This document shows, piece by piece, positions 1 to 12,500 of a DNA stretch of 64,000 bases (its first letter is position 1; every line of letters begins with the position of its first letter). The notes beneath the pieces are model-generated. The model was not told where the DNA came from and searched no databases. It saw only the letters and a list, made by a program, of their open reading frames with translations. The stretch comes from Alligator mississippiensis. Taxonomy: Eukaryota; Chordata; Crocodylia; Alligatoridae. The stretch covers positions 92,527,261 through 92,591,260 of the forward strand of contig NC_081829.1 in NCBI RefSeq assembly GCF_030867095.1, read 5' to 3'. A program made the position numbers and the translations under genes.

Positions 1-155
1 AATGTAAATAACCACTTACAAAGAGTTGCTTGGTTGGGGGCTGATGGAAAGACTCCAACCAACTTCAAGGGAGCTGGGAAAAGCACTGGAAAAATGTTTC
101 TGTATCTTGGTTTACATTCCTTGCTATTCCCAACGCTCAACTCTAGGTTGTGGTT

Positions 156-475
156 CAGTGGTGCTCAATGTTCTGGCTCTGTGGACCAGATAAATGGCAC
201 AGGGCTAGTCTGCAGGCTGGCCTGCACTGCCTCTGCCTGGCCCCGAACAGCTGGACTGGGCCCTGTGCTGCCCCTGCACCGAGATTGGGCACTGGGGCCC
301 CACTCCACCCCTGCATGCCCGGATCGGGTGCACCCGATCCAGCACACAAAGCCCACGGAGCTCCTCCTATGTCTGGGACTTTGGCAGCAGAGTCCAATTT
401 TTGGACCTGTGGGGAGTCCTGTCTGGATGACTTGGAGTTGGGGACTGGATCTGGCCCATGGGCCAAGCACCTCTG
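156..475 (-). mobile_element. Non-autonomous hAT-like element in a PLEKHS1 intron
   Basis: A GC-rich block starts with CAGTGGTGCTCAATG and ends with CCAAGCACCTCTG, roughly inverted ends of one another. The same end sequences, in the opposite orientation, bound the element at 36538..37009, so both are copies of one family. No clear 8-bp target duplication is visible here. It lies downstream of the PH-domain exon of PLEKHS1 and so presumably within the next intron. The hAT assignment is by analogy with related copies in this window that do have 8-bp duplications. Confidence 0.5.
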
Positions 476-520
476 GTATAGAGGGGTGAGAAGAAAAGGT
501 GCTAGACTTCAGATACGTAC

Positions 521-627
521 TGGTCAATTGGAATGGAGCCCTTTATCTGCTGGCCTTTGAGGTACTTCAGGATGTAGTGGCACTTGCTGGATTTACACAG
601 GATGAAATAGCGATTTTTCCAGGATTT
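521..627 (-). CDS. PLEKHS1: PLEKHS1 PH-domain exon (beta strands 2-3)
   Basis: The acceptor is the AG complementary to 628-629, and the exon opens in phase 0 with KSWKNRYFIL. The donor is GTACGT (complement of 515-520) after two bases of a split codon. The length is 107 bp, 35 codons plus 2 bases. An alternative upstream AG near 653 would add residues and break the phase with the preceding exon, so this acceptor was preferred; the resulting alignment to the human protein has no gap. Confidence 0.82.
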
Positions 628-814
628 CTGCACGGAGGAAAGTTTGTTTTGCCTGTCAGTAAAGCTCAGAGGAGCAAAAATTGTCAAGGGATTTCCAGAG
701 TATGACTAATTTGCACTTACTGTACCTGAGAAGTGAAAAGCTGAGGAGGTGGCGATTTGATGAAGAAGCCGTGCTTGCAGACTTCATCTTCGTGGCAAGG
801 CATGATTTGATTTC
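521..814 (-). CDS. PLEKHS1: PLEKHS1, partial gene (two PH-domain exons)
   Basis: Join of 726..814 and 521..627, read on the minus strand. The translation contains HEDEVCKHGFFIKSPPPQLF followed by KSWKNRYFILCKSS and GSIPID. This matches, at equal spacing, the start of the PH domain of pleckstrin homology domain-containing S1, where the human protein has FIKSPPPQLFSSTSSWKKRLFIL and GSIEID. PH domains bind phosphoinositides or protein partners at membranes; the cellular role of this member is poorly defined. The gene lies just downstream of CASP7 in the same direction, as in human. The rest of the PH domain and the long C-terminal part lie beyond the left edge. The first exon, a few residues long in human, was not located between 815 and about 7600. 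Confidence 0.85.
726..814 (-). CDS. PLEKHS1: PLEKHS1 exon with start of PH domain
   Basis: An 89-bp exon: 2 bases completing a Gly codon, then 29 codons ending LFTSQ. The acceptor is TAG (complement of 815-817) and the donor GTACAG (complement of 720-725). The motif FIKSPPPQLF is identical to human PLEKHS1. An in-frame ATG four codons in could be a start, but residues before it still align with the human protein (NQIM against KQFT), so I read it as an internal exon. Confidence 0.8.
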
Positions 815-1049
815 CTACCAATCAAAGAGAAATGAGGGGCACCGTCATGCAATTTGATGGCAATTAATCTCTTATGTGGACCTGCTTGAATGGAAAATGT
901 GTTGCTGAGCACTGGGCTTCTGTGCTTAAGTGGCCATGAAGCATGTTCAATTAGTGAAGACGAGTGCAAAGCTATAAAACATTGGGCCTGATCACCATCC
1001 CTTGATGTTATTGTTCCTGACTGGCCAAAAGCTATAAACAAAGGGGAAT

Positions 1050-1340
1050 GACAATATACTGAGTTGGGGGAGGCGTCTAGTGAAGTACTGCAAGGGTCTG
1101 TATTAGGTCTAGTCTAATTTAACATCTTCGTTAGTGATCTGAAAGAAGGAATAAACAGCACGCTAATGAAATTTGCAGATGGTATTCAATTTGGAAGAGC
1201 TACAAACACCAGCAGGGATGGAACAGTCTACAGTGGGCGTTAGGAAATAACAAGATGAGAGAAAGACTGGAAGTTGAATGGAGAAAATACTGGCTAACAA
1301 CTCTGGGGGCCAAGACAAGATCTGAATATATATGATCATG
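1050..1340 (+). mobile_element. CR1 LINE fragment (reverse transcriptase part)
   Basis: The plus-strand translation recalls the CR1 reverse transcriptase: a decayed QGSVLG box, then FNIFVSDLKEGINSTLMKFAD, corresponding to the family's FxIFINDLDxGIxxxLxKFADD. It is interrupted and 5'-truncated, an old copy. Boundaries are approximate. Confidence 0.65.
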
Positions 1341-1499
1341 AGCTAGCATACTCCATGACAAGCTACTGCAAAAACACCCCATTCCTAATCAATGTATGGC
1401 ATTAAAATCATCTTCTTGCTTTCTAATGTGCTTTGCAACCCCTATTGCAAGGGGTCATAGATGAGCAAATGTTCATGTCTAATCTCTAATCTTGGAATA

Positions 1500-1640
1500 A
1501 CTGGTCAGATGCACTTTGCAGTGTCCCGAGATGTAAACTGCTAGCACTTCCTATCCTGTGAACCTTTTTTTGATTTATGCCAGGACAATGGACATGGATG
1601 TCTGAATGATTGCACATTGTATGTTTTATCTCAGTGACGT
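1500..1640 (+). repeat. Dispersed repeat shared with 50.7 kb
   Basis: About 95 bp here, containing ACATGGATGTCTGAATGA, is roughly 80% identical to 50706..50800 in the same orientation. The 50.5 kb copy lies within a segment that has inverted ends, suggesting a DNA transposon family. The family was not recognised. Confidence 0.55.
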
Positions 1641-3794
1641 GTGTGTGTAGCCTCAGAGAATTAACATGTGGCATAGGCCAAACTGACCCTCTCTTATTTT
1701 TCTCGTATGGTGCATTCCTTCTCTGGCATCTATGTCTCTCATTTCTATCATAGCGTCTTTAGGAAAACTACTGTCTCCTTCCAGACACCTAGGACATACT
1801 AAGTGGAAGATGTAACCAGAGTACTTTGAAACCTGCTGCAACTTTTAGTTTGACAATCTTGCTAGATTCTGTTTTGTACCTGATGGGTTTTTCTTATACT
1901 TGAAAGCCATTCTGATTGCTTCTTCAACCTGAAAAACAAACAGCGAACAAAGACTCGGGACAGGATTCTTGCATCCTGATTCATGCTGAGTAACACTTCA
2001 CTATGCCAGCAGGCAGCTCTAGAAAACAGCATAAATCTGGTGATCCCAGAAAGCGATCACAAATCGCTGCCTCCAGTTAGGGACATTACTACTTGGGTGC
2101 CGGTGGACGTGCCTATCGACTTTTATGTATGTCCTAATCCTAATAAATAGCAACTGTAAACACGAAGCAATGCATTTATTATTGGGAGGGCGTAGTATTT
2201 ATTTTTGACTAAAGCAGGGTTTGGAAACATATAGCCTGTAGCCCAAAATCAGCCTGTGCAGCCACTAGATACAGTTTATGGAGCAAGGGGGCTTTTTTTC
2301 TGCCTTTGCCCACACCTGGGCCAGGTAACAAGGAGCTGCGTCCTCACTGCGACCACTTCTCCCCACCTCTCTGCCTGTGCTGCAGCCGGGGAGCAAGAAG
2401 CAGCATTCTCGTAGGCATAGCTCCCAGCTCCTTGGCCCGGGTGCAGTTGCAGGCTGAGCCCCTTGCTGCTCATACACTGATGAAGCCACCTGGCCATGTC
2501 AGACTGGAGCTGGGTTGTTCCACCTGTGGCTTGTTCAAGGCTGCCACTCGCTGCCCTAAAGAGTTTAAAATCTAAATGGGGTACAATCTAAAACCCTAGC
2601 CACAATACTGCAGGGTTTAAATTAATTTGCACCTTGCAGGAGATCTGGGAGTCAACTTCTGTTCTCATTTATGCCCCTCTGGATTCAGAATAGCTCTTAT
2701 TTCACTAGGTTTATTCTGTTCTTTCATCGGTGTAGCTGAAATCTTAGTATGACCCAGAAAAGGTAAACGATGTGCTGAATATTATACAGCCGGTCGGTAG
2801 CTGACAGGGAAACAATGGCATGGATTTTTGCTCCGGTACTTTAAAGCCCATTACTAAGAAAGGTTTGTTAAAATAACTTTTTGGCAGAACTAAACAGTGG
2901 AAACCTAACCGGTAGGGCTGGGTAATCACAGGACTGTGGAGATGAAGCCTGAAATTAATATTTGTATCTTGTTTTATTTTTTTTTAATTGCTTTAGCTCT
3001 TTTGCCTTCTAGGACTTTTAGCCGACTAAAAACTCGGTTCCTGCCTCAACACAATCCACAGTGTGCAATTCCTTATGTATTTCAGGAAAAAATAAATCCA
3101 GTCTCTGTTACCTGGAAACTTCTGTTCGTTGTTTTTCTGCGCTTGGACTTAGATATGGTTCTGGTCTTTCAAGCTATCACCTGGGAAGCAGTTTTCAGTG
3201 GCTTTGCAAATATCCTCTGTTTCCTGCAAAGGCAACTCCATTTTTTGTAATAACTTGCTTTGACCTGGTTATCAGCTCTAGCACTAATCAGATCATCTCT
3301 CATTTGTTTGCTGCATGTTGCTACAGTGCCTCTCACTTCTGGGAAAATATGAAAGTATCCAAACTCCCTGCTCTGCTTCTTTTCAGGAGCCCTTCCAGAC
3401 TCAAGGGATTTAAAGTAGCCTTCTTTGCTCCAGTTTCATTAAGGTTTTCTTTTGACCCCACAAAATAAAATGTGTGACTGATAGGATTCTGGATTTTTCC
3501 CCTGACATGGGTCAGGGTTACCCTGTCACTTGGTAATGTCTAACTACAAGCTCCTATAACCCACTTCCTGCATTAGAAAACTTGTCTGACTTTAACCCAG
3601 CAATGTAGTTGATCTGGTCAAGATACCACTTCAAGAAATCCATGCCTTTTGCATAATACCTGGACTATCACAGCTACAACATCTCAAACACTACCATATC
3701 CACTCCAGTGTCCACATTTGAGTATTAAAGCAACAATAAAGCATCTATTTTTCATAGGGGAAACCTTTGAATTTTTGCATTTGAGAAGGCTTTG

Positions 3795-4065
3795 GAGCAC
3801 AACAGAACAAGGAGCAATGGTCTCAAGTTGCAGCAAGGGAAGTTTAGATTAGACATTAGGAAAAACTTCCTCACTTGGAGGGTAGTGAGAACAAACTACG
3901 CAGAGAAGTTGCAGAGTCTAAATTTGTGGAGGTTTCTAAGACCCGGCTAGACAAAGTCTTGGCTGGGATGATCTAGTTGGGGCTGGTCCTGCTTTGAGCA
4001 GGGCATTGCACTGGACATGATCTCCTGAGGTCCCTTCCAACCCTCATTGTCTATGATTCTGCATA
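3795..4065 (+). mobile_element. CR1 LINE 3' end
   Basis: Decayed C-terminal ORF2 sequence (a GKFRLDIRKNFLT-like reading) is followed by the CR1 tail: GGTCCCTTCCAACCC and an ATTGTCTATGATTCT end. It is an old, heavily 5'-truncated insertion. Confidence 0.8.
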
Positions 4066-6159
4066 TGTCGTGACAGAATACACACTACCTAAGGGTTTCA
4101 TCTGTCACCCATCACAAAAATGTTAGCACGCTGAAAAAACAAATGACTGCGTAGCCACTTGCATTCTGGCTCCTACTTTTAATATTACTGACATTTTCTG
4201 TTTCAATGGAAGGCATTTGAATAATCTTTTAAATTGGATTGACAAAATCTTCATGAACTGGCAAATGCTACAATGTTCACAAAAGCAGCATTCCCTGAGT
4301 CTACAAAGGGAGTCGAATAAAAGACTTGTCTATATCTGAGTAAAGGTCAAGATATGCAGGTGGAAAGACAAAAAAAAAGTGATATTTCAATAGCTCTTAA
4401 TCACCCACACTCTTCAATCCATATTTTGGAAACAATAATTTAATCATTGCATTTAACCATATTCTTTCTTTTAGTAGAAAGGAACCTTTTAAGCAGCTTG
4501 AGTCTCATTTAGGAAAGACAATGACAATTCTATGATTATAAATCCTCAGGCTTTTTGTATGCATGATACGAAGAGATTTGATTTCCCTCAGCCTTTAAAG
4601 ATCTAACAGCTTTAGTTAAAATGCAAATAAAGTGCGGTGAATGAATTAAGATACACATTATTCTTAAACTTCAAACACAATACTGTGCTGAGCCAAATGA
4701 GCTACATTAGTACTTACAGGAAAGCGCAGGTCTTGGCGACATACACCTGCATGGACTTCCAGAGTTACTCAGTCACTCTTTCCAACACAGCACAGGTGCC
4801 CTGCAGTGCTAGTGCCTACTTATAACCCTCTGCTGAATACAAACGTTGTGAAATATGACCCGCAAGGAAATTCCCAAGTTTTTACTGTATGGCAAGTTTT
4901 GTCTTTGCAGGCAAACGGAATGAAAGATTGGTCAGAAAGAGGAAACATGGAAGATTAACATATGCTGACAAGCACTAAAAAAAGCACATACTTGACCCAG
5001 ACATTAATACCTCCCGGGGAGAAGGAAAACAATGACTAGTTCACATACAAATGCCAATCGAGAAAGCAACATGCCAGGTTAAGGTAGGGGAAAACTAAGG
5101 TCTGTTGGGAAGGCAGCTACAAGCAAGCAAAGCTGCCGACTAGCCAAAATATGTGACATTTAAATGTAAAACTGAATGTGTAACACTTGGACTGGAACAA
5201 GTGTAGTGGCTATGCAGACTTTCCCCATCCCACCCTGTCACTTCATTTTCTTCCCAACCTGGGACGACCATCACAAAGAATGAGAGGGAAGCTAAGGCTG
5301 AAGCCCACTTTGGGCCTCTGCTGAAACGTCCAGTGCAGGTACCTTTCTATACTGTTTCATCGCCCAAACTAGGTTGTATTCAGCAACTCATGTCATATCA
5401 GTCATTGCAAGGCCCGGCAGATGGTTATCTACAGCTCATCTATCATCATTCAAGCAATACTATCTTGGTCGCAGGCATTGGGTCAGATTATTCCTCCCAC
5501 TATTAGTGATTTTATGCTGTTCAACCAGCTCAGAAGGAGCCAGGACACTAGCACAGCTGGCCAGAGGAAAATTCCCGATTGGAGTTTATTTTTTCCTGAC
5601 TCATTTCTACAAATACATGTATTTGCAGGCATAATTTTAAGTGACATTCGTGGCATCCACAGAAACTGGTCCCTTAGACTTGGGGCCGTGGTTTCCCTCC
5701 ATGAGTCAAACAACTTGTCTTCAGCTCCCTTCCCTTCAATTCCTCAAGGTAAAGTAACTTTCCATCTGCCCAAAATGTGGGTTCAATCTTTGATCTGTGT
5801 ATTATTGCATTCGCTGGAATAAGCCTAAGAGCTGAGCCTTCATCTCTCCCTGTTTTTTAAAAAGAGCATGTTCTTGCTTGCTTTGCTAGTGCTACTTTCC
5901 AACTGACCCTTTGCTTGTCAGGGATCACTTGTTGCTAATTCTGGGAGGACTGGAGACCAGTGGAGCGCTTTGAGGTTTGCTCTTCTCCTTAGCCGGACAG
6001 CTGCCGTTTTCTCGAATAAGTGGGAATTCCTGGAACGTTCTTAAGTCACTGTCTGAATTGATTAACATCAGCTCAACACTGATGAGGCATGTCTTTTCCC
6101 CCCCCCTTCAGAAGCGTTGGAGGGCAAGCAGCTTTTGCTAATCTCAGAGGAACCCAGCT

Positions 6160-6295
6160 GATGTGAAGCCCTTCTCCAAAGTGGTCTTCATCACCAGTCC
6201 CACGCTGGCTAGCATCAAGGCCAAGTTCATGGCATGCAGAAGAGGCATGGGCACCCCTGATCAGCTATTCAGTGACCCAACTTTACACCAACCAG
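6160..6295 (+). other. Coding-like open segment, unknown
   Basis: An open plus-strand stretch of 45 codons (beginning DVKPFSKVVFITSPTLASIK) uses many C- or G-ending codons, unlike its AT-rich surroundings. It is followed by GGTATGA, a possible donor. No clean acceptor lies immediately upstream, and the preceding frame is closed by a stop. I do not recognise the peptide. It could be an exon, a retrocopy scrap or chance. Confidence 0.25.
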
Positions 6296-7664
6296 GTATG
6301 AATTAGTCCAAGTGACCTTGTGCTTCCCTCTATGCCAAACGTTAATTTTACCCCTGATGACTACATGTTATTTTAAGTTTGGCTTAGTAATTTAAAAATC
6401 CCTTTCAACCAGCTTTAATTAAGGGCACTAAAAGGAAGGGGAGCTAGAACCACTGCTCAAAAGGAAGTTACTTTGGTAAATGTCTTGATTTTTTGAAAAA
6501 CTTTTAACTGCCCTTGGTCAGCAGTGTTTTTAGCTGGCCCTGCAGGACTCCTGGCAGAACAGATCCTTGCTCAGTTGGGTGTCGAAGTTGCACAACTTTT
6601 TATGTGCAACGCTTTCTACATTGTACCTGATGCAGGAGAAAGCCCCTTAAGCAACAGAATGTTATTAGGGAAACTTCAGAGATGAGGTAAGCCTCAGGAA
6701 ACCAGCTACTAACAGACCATGGTGACATGAATGAACTTCTGGAAAACTGTTGAAATATTGAGTGTTGACAGGAGAATATTTCTTTTAATGAAATAGAAGC
6801 AGGTTCCTGATGTCAGGAGTCCCTGTTAGGGAATGTAAGCACAAAATGATATCCATCTAGCACCAGAAGGACATTAATCTAACCGGTAGCTAGCTTAATT
6901 CCCTGGTCATGAAGCTGGTTGGGTAAAGACTAACATGATATATATTGGGTGAGGTTCGCTGTCAGTGTAAAATCAGCAGAGCTGCAGTTCAGTCCCCTTG
7001 AGCTAGACTGACTTACTCCAGCTTTGGATCTGGCCCGCTGAATCAAAGCCATGGAGACCAGCCAAATCTTTGGGAATGCTTTGATGGTATGGCTGGAAAA
7101 CTCATTTGGATGATGCCACAGCAGACCACCCATCCGTTCTGCTGGTTATTTTCCATTTCAATCACTTAAATGACATACAAGTTGATACGGGAATTTTTAA
7201 AAATTATTTTTACTGATCTTATCATCAAGTTTTTAACAACAGATTTGTCTAATTTACAGATACAAACATTTCCATTTCTTAAGAAGAAAGAGAGGTATGT
7301 CTCATTTTGGCACAATAACAAGTAGAAAATACATTTACAGATGTGATAACTTGGCACTGATAATCATATACACATCTTAAAAGTGTTCCAGAAACCCTAC
7401 AACAGTACAGTATTTTAATTAGGAAAGGGCTGATTATTTCACCCATTACCAGGTAAAGTGAACAATTTATAAAACTCACTTTTTTGGGATAGCTACTGAA
7501 TATTCATGAAAGATTTTTTTTAAAGAGAAAAAAACAAGTAGTGCTTGACATCAGTGCCAAATGCCAAAATCATGACAGTACTAGAAAGGTATTTCTGATA
7601 CCTGGAGAAAGTTGACCTCTCTGCAGTACTTTTGGACTCTGCCCTACAGGACAGACAGGTATCC

Positions 7665-9346
7665 AACCTAAGTAAACAGACATTTATTTCATTATTTCTT
7701 TTTTCCCAACAACAACAACATCCAGTGTTTTAAGATAACATCCTAGGATTGACTGTTGGTGCAAAATTGGTTTTAATAACAAAAGAGACATTTTCTATTC
7801 TGTAAACCGTTCAAGTCAAAAAATGAGTAATTCTATTATTGCAGGGTTTAAATGTGGTTTTGCAAGGCAAAACACTTTCATATTGCCCTTTTTTAAACAA
7901 TCCAGTGACATTTGATGAAGGTTTCATTCCAGTGTTATTTGCCACATTAACGCTAGATTTCTTCTCAGCTAACTTTTTACAAAACTTGAGTCCTTGTTTT
8001 CCCACCTTCCATTACACCTTAATTACAGTTTAGAGAATTACAGCACAAACCTAGCTCAAAAACTCAGGTCATTGTTTTTTTGCGTTGGCTACAGAAAGAG
8101 AGGCTAGTGTTCAAGCTTAAAAAAACCACAAATAACTGTGCTTGATTTTATCACAAGGACAAGGTCCATAATTTCATCCGAGGAACTTCCCAGTGGTGAA
8201 GCTGTGACTCCTGGGGGTAGTATATTAACACAAGGGATAAAGGATCCTGAAGGCATATTTTTTTGTTGGAATTTAGTAAAGAAACTTATCTACTACCCTC
8301 TGGAGTTGTTGAACTGTTTGGAAGTGATCGACAACATTCATACCATTCCTCTAGACTTTTTTTCCTCTTTTTGTAAACAACACATCTTTAGATAATCCAA
8401 CTATTCAGCATTGGACAGAATACATATGGAGTGACACAGTCAAGAGAAATAACTGTTACTGGTCAAGAATCTGTACGTCAGTACAATGCAGCTTATCCCT
8501 GTTAGAAAAAAGACGGATCAAGTGTTTCCTAAGCTTTACAAAACCATTTTTCAAAGGACGTAGGAAACAGGCATTTTTGCATTGGTGTAAAGTGTAGCAA
8601 AGAAACAATCAACCATATTTTCTAGCTAGCACTGTCAACATGTTTAGGTCCAAATTTGGATTTGCCAGAGAAAAGTATTCTCTGGACTCCAAAAATCGAT
8701 ATCCGTGAATCTAACATTTTATCCCTAGGAAAATTAAATCATCACAAATTGCCTTACTCACACCCTTATGCAATTTTTGCTCCCCCTTGATTGCCTACAA
8801 GGTGCTAACACCGGTTGCTAGAATTACATACAATTTTACTGCTCTTCTACCTTATAAAAGAAGAAGTCATAGAAAACGTTCCACTTTGTAGTGATGCAGC
8901 GATAAACACAAGGTAAAATAACATTTTTAAAAATCAGCAGTGAATTAAGACAAAAATTAGACACAAATGTTTTTTCTAAATTTTTCAAGGGGAGGAGGAA
9001 TTGAATAGTAGAGAGCTCGACAGTATCCCTTTGAGTGTACAGTAAGTAGTATAATGGACAGCTACCAGAGGTAAACCTTCGATGATCCTCAGCTAGGGGA
9101 ATCCACCACAACTCCGTTTATGAACATGAAGCTACGGCAATTTATATCAGCTCATGGGCTAGGTGGGAGTTGTTTGTTCCTTCGATAGAGCCTTGATTAG
9201 GGTTGAGCAATCAGATACACTGGCTGTCACAGGTACAAGCAACCGAAACAAATCTGTTTTTGCTATTAAATGAAATGGAAGTTGACTGTATGATCAACTC
9301 TCCCCAAGAAAAGCGTGCCCTGACATCAGTCCACTTGAATCTGCTT
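7665..9346 (-). other. CASP7: Probable CASP7 3' UTR
   Basis: About 1.7 kb of AT-rich sequence, free of recognisable interspersed repeats, lies directly downstream of the CASP7 stop codon and ends near the only canonical AATAAA on the minus strand in this stretch. The absence of CR1 or hAT pieces, which are dense elsewhere, supports transcribed UTR. The end point is inferred. Confidence 0.45.
7683..7688 (-). terminator. Candidate CASP7 poly(A) signal AATAAA
   Basis: The complement of TTTATT gives AATAAA, with a T/G-rich stretch about 30-45 bases downstream on the minus strand (around 7640-7660). It is the only canonical hexamer I found between 7.1 kb and the stop codon. Confidence 0.45.
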
Positions 9347-9570
9347 TCAGAAGTACAGTTCTTTAGTTAGCATGGAGACCAGACAGGGGATCTGCTTCTT
9401 CTCGCTGAAGCGCGGGTTGTCAGACTGCGACTCAAAACTTGTGGCTACCATGTGGTTAACCCTGGTGAGGATCTGCATGATCTCAAGCTGTTTTCCATGC
9501 TCATTTAATATGTAGCACAAAGACTGAACAAACCAGGAGCCTCTCCCTGGGTTCCTCCAGGAAAAATAAC
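9347..9570 (-). CDS. CASP7: CASP7 last coding exon (small subunit)
   Basis: The acceptor TATAG lies at the complement of 9571-9575; the exon completes a Gly codon and encodes residues 236-308 from [12 protein letters not shown] to ELYF, then TGA (complement of 9347-9349). It carries the substrate-binding Trp and Arg of the small subunit and the [14 protein letters not shown] core strand. Confidence 0.96.
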
Positions 9571-12500
9571 CTATAAAGGAAAGACAGGTAAAGAGTGTAT
9601 AGATCATCTTTTATTTCCTTACGGACATGTCTGAGTGAACAGAAGTGGCAGAGAGAAAGGTACTCGCACTTGCTAGTAAGGTTATGAAGCAACTGTGCAC
9701 AGAAAGAAGCTAGTTAGTCCTTAGCACTCACGCTGCATGCTTTACATCCTCAGGGCAGAGCGTACAATTAGTTCTTTAATCCTCAGTACACTAGTCTTAT
9801 TTTAGCAAAGGGAAAATGGGCACATAAGGGCAAGAGTTTATGCTGCACACCTAAATATATACCCTATTAATCTGCATCCCATACACATCTTTTTCTCAAA
9901 AATTAGCCTTCCAAAATTGGGATGTGTGCTTGAACAGGGGAGCAGCATCAATGGCATTTCTGTTTAAGCAGTGGTGATGGAGTCAATTGACTTCCTGGTT
10001 CATTATAAACTATTTGATTCCTGCTAATTGCTTTTCATGCCACAGGTGTTAAAAGGGAAAAGCCTTGGCAGCTCCTTACCTGGAACCGTGGAATAGGCAA
10101 ACAAGAAATCTGCTTCGACTGGAATCTTGTATCTAGGATTAGCATCTGTTTCCAGAGCGTCATTTGCAGGGCCGGAGTCTGTCTGTATCCCTTCATCAAA
10201 TTCAGAACCGCGGCATGCCTGAGACAGTGGTAAAGAAAAAATAAAAGTCTGTCTAAAATGAGAAATAGATCTTGTTTTAACAAAGTACCAGTTAATCAAC
10301 ACAATTTTAAACAGGACCTTGCACTTAGTAGACATAAGGAAAAGTTGTTAGCTGCTCCCCATAACTACCTGCTCTAATTTAGTTCCCCATAACCAGGTGA
10401 CACGTATTTAAACATGCCTTATCTTGTCTGCACTCAAGTACTGTACTAATATTTTTGCAGATGGCTGAGATGACAAGACTGTGTTTTGTTAAAACATGCT
10501 AGCAAATGCACTAAACTACAACCAGTTTTACTACTCTCGGCATGTTTTGAGGAATCGAGTATCAAGTTTTTTGGGGGATGGTATCAGGAATGCAAGTATC
10601 CCTGTGCTGTTTTCCAATTTACCCTCAGGTGAGGGGTAAGAAATAATGTTGCTTTAGAAACTAGATTAAAAGAGACAGTCAAAGATCCAGCAAGTACGCA
10701 TCTAGTGGTAACAACTTTCCATCAGAACTGTAAATAGAGATGAAACATCTGTAACATCATTCTAACACAGGGGTGGGCAAAATGCGGCCCGGGGGCCGGA
10801 TGCGGCCTGCCAGGCCATTTTATCTGGTCCGCGGGGCCCCTAAAAAATTTAGAAAATTAATATTAATTATATTAATAATAGAAAATAATATTAATTTGGG
10901 CTGCCTGTCATGTGGCCCTTGATGGCTTGCTGAAACTCAGTAAGCAGCCTTCTGCCCAAAATAATTGCCCACCCCTGTTCTAACGTGTCCCTTTACAGAG
11001 TTGCACAGGTAAGTTAAACATAAGGAATAAAGGAGGGGAATGGAGCTTGATATAAAAAAGAGGTGATTTGAGTTGCATCATCTTGCAATATTACCCTTCA
11101 GATGAGGGTAAATTGGAAAACAGCACAGGGAAACTTGCATTCTTGATACCATCCCAAAACATACATGTCAAGCTGATAAATATGGGCCTCATGTCCCCTG
11201 GACTGTCAATTTGATACTGTTTATCAGCACTGCAGTCATTAAGTTGAAGCAAAATGGCATTAACTCCATAATGCAAAAAATACATTATAATCTTGCAGGC
11301 CGCCCTTAGAGAGAAAATGTAGCATTGCAAATATTTCTCTTGAAAGAACTGCAATAATCTGTAGAAAAGTCTATGTACAAAGAGCTTTGGACAACTCTGT
11401 TTTCAGCCAGCACACTCAGCTGTCTCCATCCTACCAGGACAATTATCTGCTCTGAAGAGTTTACGTAACCATCTAGGAAGAGAAGCAACATGCAAAGGTT
11501 GGGAGGCAAGAGTTACTTGAAAATATACACACGTATATATCTCTTTTTAACTTCATAGGATATTATCTTTAAAAAAGAAACTAAACTAAACATCATCCAT
11601 AGCCACGTATTCCCCATCTATTATTGGTTGAATTATCCAAAGAGATCTGACATGTTAACATACAGAGCTATCATGTATTACAAAACTAACGGTAAGATTT
11701 CCTTTCCCACAGCAGTATTTACTTTAAGGCCATTACCTGAATGAAAAATAATTTGGGTTTGCCAATGAGACTTTTACACTTGTCTCCTCTGAAGAGCGTG
11801 GTCAGCTGCTTGATCGCCATAGGTCCATCGATGCCGTAGATGAGGCCCTCTTCCCCATGACTTAAAAAGATGCAGGCAAAGCAAGCAGCATCGCTGTGAT
11901 TCTCCTCAGCAACTGCAAATCAATTTTTTTTCTCAGGCAAAGAAAACTATCTTGAACTTCCTTAATAATGAAGCTACAAACATCTTTCTTCATCTCACTG
12001 TGTAACGGACACTCCCCCCCTATCTAGTCCTGATCGGGGATATTTTCAACGCAACAGGATCATCGACAAAGGACATGATACACCTCTGGATGATTTGGAG
12101 AGTGTCTTCAGAGCAGGAGCTGGGCTGCACCAGACCCCAATTCAAGATCCAGGCAAACTGGATAAGTGGGAATGGGCCGTTCTCAGTCAAATACGACAAG
12201 AGCGCAATGAAAGGGGGAAACACACTGTTCAAATGCCAAGTCTTTATTGCATGATAAATCACAAAAGGAAGGACCATTACCTTGTCTGAGTAATCTTTCC
12301 ATCTCATCGCAGGTTCGATCATTGTATACAGAAACGTCAAACCCTAAATTTCTGAAAGATTTCTGCAGCTCTCCAGCGTCTTTATCGGTACCATTGCGTG
12401 TACCCATTCCTGACGGAAAGCAAAGAATATAGCTGCTCACAAAGCAACGAAGATAAACTCAGACAGTTAACCGTGAACATCTGAGTTAATTTACTGATCT

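Larger units (their letters stand above)
815..7664. other. PLEKHS1-CASP7 intergenic stretch
   Basis: No host gene was recognised. It should contain the PLEKHS1 first exon and promoter, but no CpG island and no convincing short exon were seen. It holds CR1 pieces (1050..1340, 3795..4065), a dispersed repeat (1500..1640), a GC-rich transposon-like block around 2213..2560 and an unexplained coding-like segment (6160..6295). The remainder is AT-rich unique-looking sequence. Confidence 0.6.

Noticed and set aside
653-654. Alternative acceptor for the PLEKHS1 PH exon
   Set aside because: It gives the wrong phase with 726..814 and adds residues absent from human; the acceptor at 628-629 fits both.
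7441-7479. Possible short PLEKHS1 first exon with donor GTAATG
   Set aside because: The frame from its ATG ends in phase 0, while the next exon needs phase 1; the peptide also does not resemble the human start.
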